Shown here: in pieces, positions 61,178-64,000 of the stretch | Layout of the letters: each line of letters starts with the position of its first letter | How positions within the stretch are numbered: position 1 is the stretch's first letter | NCBI GenBank assembly: GCA_031367505.1 | Contig: JANLPY010000627.1 | Location: forward strand, 23,781-87,780 | DNA: 64,000 nucleotides | From: JAKFWF01 sp031367505 | GTDB lineage: Bacteria > Pseudomonadota > Alphaproteobacteria > Rhizobiales > Hyphomicrobiaceae | Direction of reading: 5' to 3' | Program-made: the position numbers and the translations under genes | Notes under the pieces: model-generated | What the model was told of the DNA's origin: nothing | Seen by the model: the letters and a program-made list of their open reading frames with translations, nothing else | Database searches by the model: none

Positions 61178-61486
61178 TCAATTGTGCCAGCGTTTCTCAT
61201 TGCGGTGCCACCAGCCTACGCGGCCTCCCTCGGAACGCCAGATCCATAGACGCCCAGGACTTGTTGGACGGCAGGCAATGCGGCGATCGCGAAAGCGCGA
61301 ATGATAATGCCAGCCGGCCGGCCCGCTTTCGCACGCACGGTGCGAGCCGTGCACCTTCTGAACCAGATCCGTTTCGACGGCGGAGCTGCCTGGTGCGATA
61401 CCACCCAGTGGTGCCGCACTCACCGCCGAAGCCGCAAACAAGCCGGCTGTTAAAAGGCCGGCTGCAACAAGAACAGACTTTTTCAT
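61178..61486 (-). CDS. Small exported Trp/Arg/His-rich protein
   Basis: A 102-residue protein with a clear Sec signal (MKKSVLVAAGLLTAGLFAAS AVSA, cleavage near residue 24). The short mature part contains a pair of Cys residues (SHRACESGPAGWHYHSRFRD, RRIACRPT) and a C-terminus dense in Trp, Arg and His (WIWRSEGGRVGWWHRNEKRW). Similar small exported proteins occur in Hyphomicrobiales, in my recollection without a known role. The ribosome-binding site is good, and a terminator follows. It may bind metal or envelope polymers. Confidence 0.7.
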   Translation of the reverse strand: MKKSVLVAAGLLTAGLFAASAVSAAPLGGIAPGSSAVETDLVQKVHGSHRACESGPAGWHYHSRFRDRRIACRPTSPGRLWIWRSEGGRVGWWHRNEKRWHN

Positions 61487-61666
61487 AGGCAATCCTTCCC
61501 GATGTTGAGCGCTCGTCAAAGGCTCGTTGGCGTGCCCCAGACATTTGTCAAACGAAGAGCGTGTTGAAAACCCGTCGCGGCCACGTTGGCTTCAGCCAAA
61601 TCAACATCGCATGACTTCAGTCGAACCTGTTGATCCCGATCAACTCTTGCACCTCGATCGCTCGCG

Positions 61667-62116
61667 CTATCCGCGCCCGCGATAGGGAGCAACACCCTGA
61701 TCGGGTAGCCAGCAATCCCGTGGCAGATCGCCGGTTTGCCAGAACACGTCGATCGGGATCCCACCGCGCGGATACCAGTAACCGCCGATGCGCAGGAACG
61801 TCGGCTTCAGGAGGTCACGCAGCCGCTTGCCGATCGCAACGGTGCAGTCCTCGTGGAACGCACCATGATTTCGGAACGACGCCAGGTACAACTTCAAGCT
61901 CTTGCTTTCGACGAGCCATTCAGCCGGCACATAGTCGATCACGAGATGCGCGAAATCGGGCTGGCCGGTCACCGGACAAAGGGAAGTGAATTCCGGTGCA
62001 GTGAAGCGGGCGACGTAGTTCGTATCGGGATGCGGGTTCGGGACACGCTCGAGTTCGGCCTTATCGGGGCTGACGGGAAGCGCGACCTGTTGGCCTAGTT
62101 GTGTGGGAGTTGTCAT
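61667..62116 (-). CDS. queF: 7-cyano-7-deazaguanine reductase
   Basis: A 149-residue type I QueF that reduces preQ0 to preQ1 with NADPH in queuosine synthesis. The catalytic Cys is in APEFTSLCPVTGQPDFAHLV and the NADPH motif is ESKSLKLYLASFRNHGAFHE. YWYPRGGIPIDVFWQ is near the end, as usual. ATG 62116 is 14 bases downstream of the VUT-family gene stop, so the two are an operon. A preQ1 riboswitch was looked for upstream but not found. Confidence 0.96.
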   Translation of the reverse strand: MTTPTQLGQQVALPVSPDKAELERVPNPHPDTNYVARFTAPEFTSLCPVTGQPDFAHLVIDYVPAEWLVESKSLKLYLASFRNHGAFHEDCTVAIGKRLRDLLKPTFLRIGGYWYPRGGIPIDVFWQTGDLPRDCWLPDQGVAPYRGRG

Positions 62117-62129
62117 GACCAATGATCCC

Positions 62130-62690
62130 TCAAGCCGGCAACAAGCCGATCCGCTCGTCGCGCCGCCGCAGCCATGCAATCAGCGGAATTGCGAGTAATA
62201 CCATCCAGGCCTTGCCGACGATTTGGCCGGCCAGATAGTCGAGGCTGCCAAAGGCCAGGCTCAAGAACACCACGCTGTCGACGACTAAGCCAACCGCACT
62301 GCTGGCGACGACCGCTGCGACCAGGCCGCGCTTTTGCAGCGGCGTGTAGACGGCGAGGTCGGCCAACTCGGAAACGAAGAACGCCGCGGCAGACGCGATC
62401 ACCAGGGCGGGCGGCGCGATCAACGCCGACAATGCGGTGCCAGCGATGATGGCGGCGAACGACCAGTTCAAACCGAGGCGGCGCTGCACCAGATCGCGCA
62501 GGACGAGTGCTAAGCCGATCATCAGTACGCCACTCGGCGCCTTGAGGCCAGGAGCGACCGGAATCAGGCACGGGCCGTTTGGCACACACGTGGTGCCGGC
62601 ATTTCCGATAAGCCAATTGGCGGCGGGAATACAAAGGGCGAAGGCAACAAGAAACGCCAAGCCTTCCGCAGTGCGGCGGTCGATGGTCAT
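62130..62690 (-). CDS. VUT-family (YhhQ-like) transporter
   Basis: A 186-residue membrane protein of the VUT family. Related YhhQ proteins import queuosine precursors. It has about six hydrophobic segments, with GVLMIGLALVLRDLVQRRLG and FFVSELADLAVYTPLQKRGL as family marks. The presence of queF immediately downstream supports queuosine-precursor uptake. ATG 62690 follows CGGAG; the 9-residue upstream extension is not used. Confidence 0.88.
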   Translation of the reverse strand: MTIDRRTAEGLAFLVAFALCIPAANWLIGNAGTTCVPNGPCLIPVAPGLKAPSGVLMIGLALVLRDLVQRRLGLNWSFAAIIAGTALSALIAPPALVIASAAAFFVSELADLAVYTPLQKRGLVAAVVASSAVGLVVDSVVFLSLAFGSLDYLAGQIVGKAWMVLLAIPLIAWLRRRDERIGLLPA

Positions 62691-62888
62691 AGGTAATCTC
62701 CGATTTTTATAGCGCAACGAGATGGCGCGCTGGGATGGCTCCCTGGGTTGACGATGGTTGGGTCGTAGCCCATCCGGCTCGCGTGCGCCAAGCGAAACGT
62801 TGATGCGTTGATATGGTCATACAACCCATACTTTCTAATGAAACGCGATTTTCGCTGTGCTGATTTTTTCCCTCAATCGAGGGAGCGG

Positions 62889-62910
62889 GGTGGCCGTGAT
62901 CCACGGCGAG
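62889..62910. repeat. 22-bp direct repeat, copy 1
   Basis: Starts GGTGGCCGTGATCC and ends ACGGCGAG, and is repeated exactly at 63226-63247. It contains an internal hairpin GCCGTG/CACGGC. It lies at the left end of a chain of hairpins. Confidence 0.75.
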
Positions 62911-63225
62911 TATTCGCCGGGGGGTAGTAAAAGTGGCTCAGAGCCACCCCGCCGAACGGATTATGGGGTACAATGCGTTTTAGGCGAGCTTTCGAGGCTT
63001 GTTACAACAGCCTCTAGCCGTCCCCTGGTCTCGCTACAGGGTAACGCACCTCCCTCCCAGAGTCCCCGCCACGTGCGCGGGATTAATTGCCAGGACCGTC
63101 CATTCTACTCCGCACAACGAACGCTTACCAAGAGCGCACCCTCGTGAAGTAGAACACGAGGAGTATCTCACGCCGCGAGCGACGGTGGATAAGTATGGGG
63201 AGGGGGGAGCGGGAGTGGGGAGCGA

Positions 63226-63247
63226 GGTGGCCGTGATCCACGGCGAG
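63226..63247. repeat. 22-bp direct repeat, copy 2
   Basis: Exact second copy of the 22-bp repeat at 62889-62910, preceded by a G-rich stretch. The same internal GCCGTG/CACGGC hairpin is present. Confidence 0.75.
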
Positions 63248-63357
63248 ATGGGATCACCTTTTCCCTCCCCCCGCCGCTTCGGGGGAGTAGGGTAGCCGCT
63301 TGCTCGATCATCGCTTTGACCGGTCATCGGTTTGCGCGCAGTTCACCTCCCCAAAAT

Positions 63358-63385
63358 GTCATCCTCGGGCTTGTCCCGAGGACCC
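63358..63385. repeat. 28-bp inverted repeat, left copy
   Basis: Begins GTCATCCTCGGGC and ends CGAGGACCC. It is exactly reverse-complementary to 63469-63496, so the two arms could pair across an 83-base loop. Each copy has its own internal CTCGGG/CCCGAG stem. Sequences of this kind are dispersed intergenic repeats in many Hyphomicrobiales. Confidence 0.8.
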
Positions 63386-63468
63386 CGTGGGGCGGGGGCG
63401 CGATAGGCGCGGAAGAAGATCGCGGCCGCCCCCCCCCGCACGGTCAAGACCAACGCTAGTCGATCCTT

Positions 63469-63496
63469 GGGTCCTCGGGACAAGCCCGAGGATGAC
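63469..63496. repeat. 28-bp inverted repeat, right copy
   Basis: Exact reverse complement of 63358-63385. The intervening 83 bases contain a C-run and no gene. Confidence 0.8.
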
Positions 63497-63537
63497 ACCG
63501 TTTTCGTTTGAGACACGGGTGCGGCTAACGGTGGAAC

Positions 63538-63606
63538 GGGGACAGTTACCGATTTGCACTAATATCTTATAATTATTAAAGATTCTTCGGATCGGTAACT
63601 GTCCCC
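63538..63606. repeat. 69-bp palindromic element, copy 1
   Basis: Perfect 16-bp terminal inverted repeats, GGGGACAGTTACCGAT and its complement ATCGGTAACTGTCCCC, around a 37-base AT-rich centre. A second copy lies at 63786-63854. The form suggests a miniature or REP-like element moved by an enzyme encoded elsewhere. Confidence 0.8.
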
Positions 63607-63785
63607 GCTCCCAGACCCACCACCCCCACCCCACGCCATCCCGGAAAGACCGCAGTGGCGGGCTTGTCCGGGATCTTTACCTCATCGGGTGAGGCACACG
63701 CAGCGCAACATCGGCACGTAACGATCCCGGATAGCCGGCCACGGACCGACTTCCGGGAACGCGGATGTGGGCTCCGGTGGGCTCC

Positions 63786-63854
63786 GGGGACAGTTACCGA
63801 TTTGCGCTAACATCTTCTACTTATTGAAGATTCTTCGGATCGGTAACTGTCCCC
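63786..63854. repeat. 69-bp palindromic element, copy 2
   Basis: The same length and identical 16-bp ends as the copy at 63538-63606. The centre differs at a few bases, so the two are not a recent perfect duplication. A short similar flank (CCAGAC) follows both copies. Confidence 0.8.
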
Positions 63855-64000
63855 GCCCCCAGACTTATCCACGGTCCACTTCCCCGTGCGATACTCCACT
63901 GGTCGGACATCAAAGCCCGGGAGCATAGACGTGTGCTGGCGGTTATGTGATGTCGAACGCGGCCAGCCATCCGTGAGGAAACGCTAGCCGTGCCCAGGCG

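Larger units (their letters stand above)
62691..64000. other. Repeat- and hairpin-rich region without a gene
   Basis: About 1.3 kb with no convincing protein gene on either strand. It carries the promoter of the VUT/queF operon at its left end, then a series of short hairpins, a 22-bp direct repeat, a 28-bp inverted repeat pair and two 69-bp palindromic copies. Around 62950-63165 hairpins such as GAGGC/GCCTC, CCCTG/CAGGG and CCTCGTG/CACGAGG may form a structured RNA. No known RNA family was recognised. Confidence 0.5.

Noticed and set aside
62580..62700. preQ1 riboswitch before the VUT/queF operon
   Set aside because: The leader (to about 62800) has an A-rich patch and a GCGC stem but not the conserved preQ1 pseudoknot pattern.
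62861..62883. Terminator at CCCTC-AATC-GAGGG
   Set aside because: The T-run precedes the hairpin on the plus strand and gives an A-run after it on the minus strand, so neither direction has the required order.

Overview
The window looks like chromosome from an alphaproteobacterium of the order Hyphomicrobiales (Rhizobiales). It is GC-rich and densely coded, with many ATGA/GTGA start-stop overlaps. It carries families typical of that order: a TIGR02302/DUF4175 membrane protein, DUF3126, DUF2783, a BTLCP transglutaminase-like protein, and the hisI / scaffold / yidD / thrS neighbourhood. The genus is not resolved. No CRISPR array, rRNA, intact insertion sequence or prophage was seen.

Layout. 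1-6.6 kb: the 5' end of a LysR regulator, a large TIGR02302 protein with a Gln-Gly-rich tract, a frameshifted UDP-GlcNAc 2-epimerase followed by a glycosyltransferase, and a zinc-free quinone-oxidoreductase-like enzyme. 6.6-15.1 kb: a PRISE-like reductase, an ABM-domain protein, then a complete carbohydrate-type ABC importer (binding protein, two permeases, ATPase) with an amidohydrolase, facing glpD. A 26-bp palindrome precedes the binding-protein gene. 15.1-20.4 kb: a decayed stretch. Two fragments of a CPBP membrane protease flank an alpha/beta hydrolase. It also holds fused gene remnants, a truncated membrane protein, a Crp/Fnr regulator and an IS256-type transposase scrap. It ends at the 3' side of a tRNA-Pro(CGG) gene.

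20.8-36 kb: a catabolic region. A RuBisCO-like protein and a cupin face a long minus-strand run (34.7 to 22.4 kb): acyl-CoA ligase, degenerate SDR, GFA protein, two FAD enzymes, DUF2783, an MBL hydrolase lacking its Asp-His pair, homogentisate dioxygenase and a TRAP transporter. A SABATH-type methyltransferase diverges from the ligase. The set suggests uptake, CoA activation, hydroxylation and ring cleavage of an aromatic or terpenoid acid. The substrate cannot be read from the sequence.

36-62.7 kb: mostly housekeeping and stress genes. These include sulfur and cysteine metabolism (sulfurtransferase, AlaX, cysteine synthase, cysE), an outer-membrane beta-barrel, an adenylate cyclase, gamma carbonic anhydrase, tandem PilZ and PAS proteins, rhomboid, CBS, patatin, hisI, yidD, thrS, queF and a probable queuosine-precursor transporter. 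Between yidD and thrS is an unusual four-gene minus-strand cluster in which two paralogous exported Sel1-type proteins flank a TAXI binding protein and a DsrE-like protein. I regard it as the best candidate for an undescribed system here. 62.7-64 kb has no convincing gene but is rich in hairpins and in direct and inverted repeats, including two 69-bp copies of a palindromic element.
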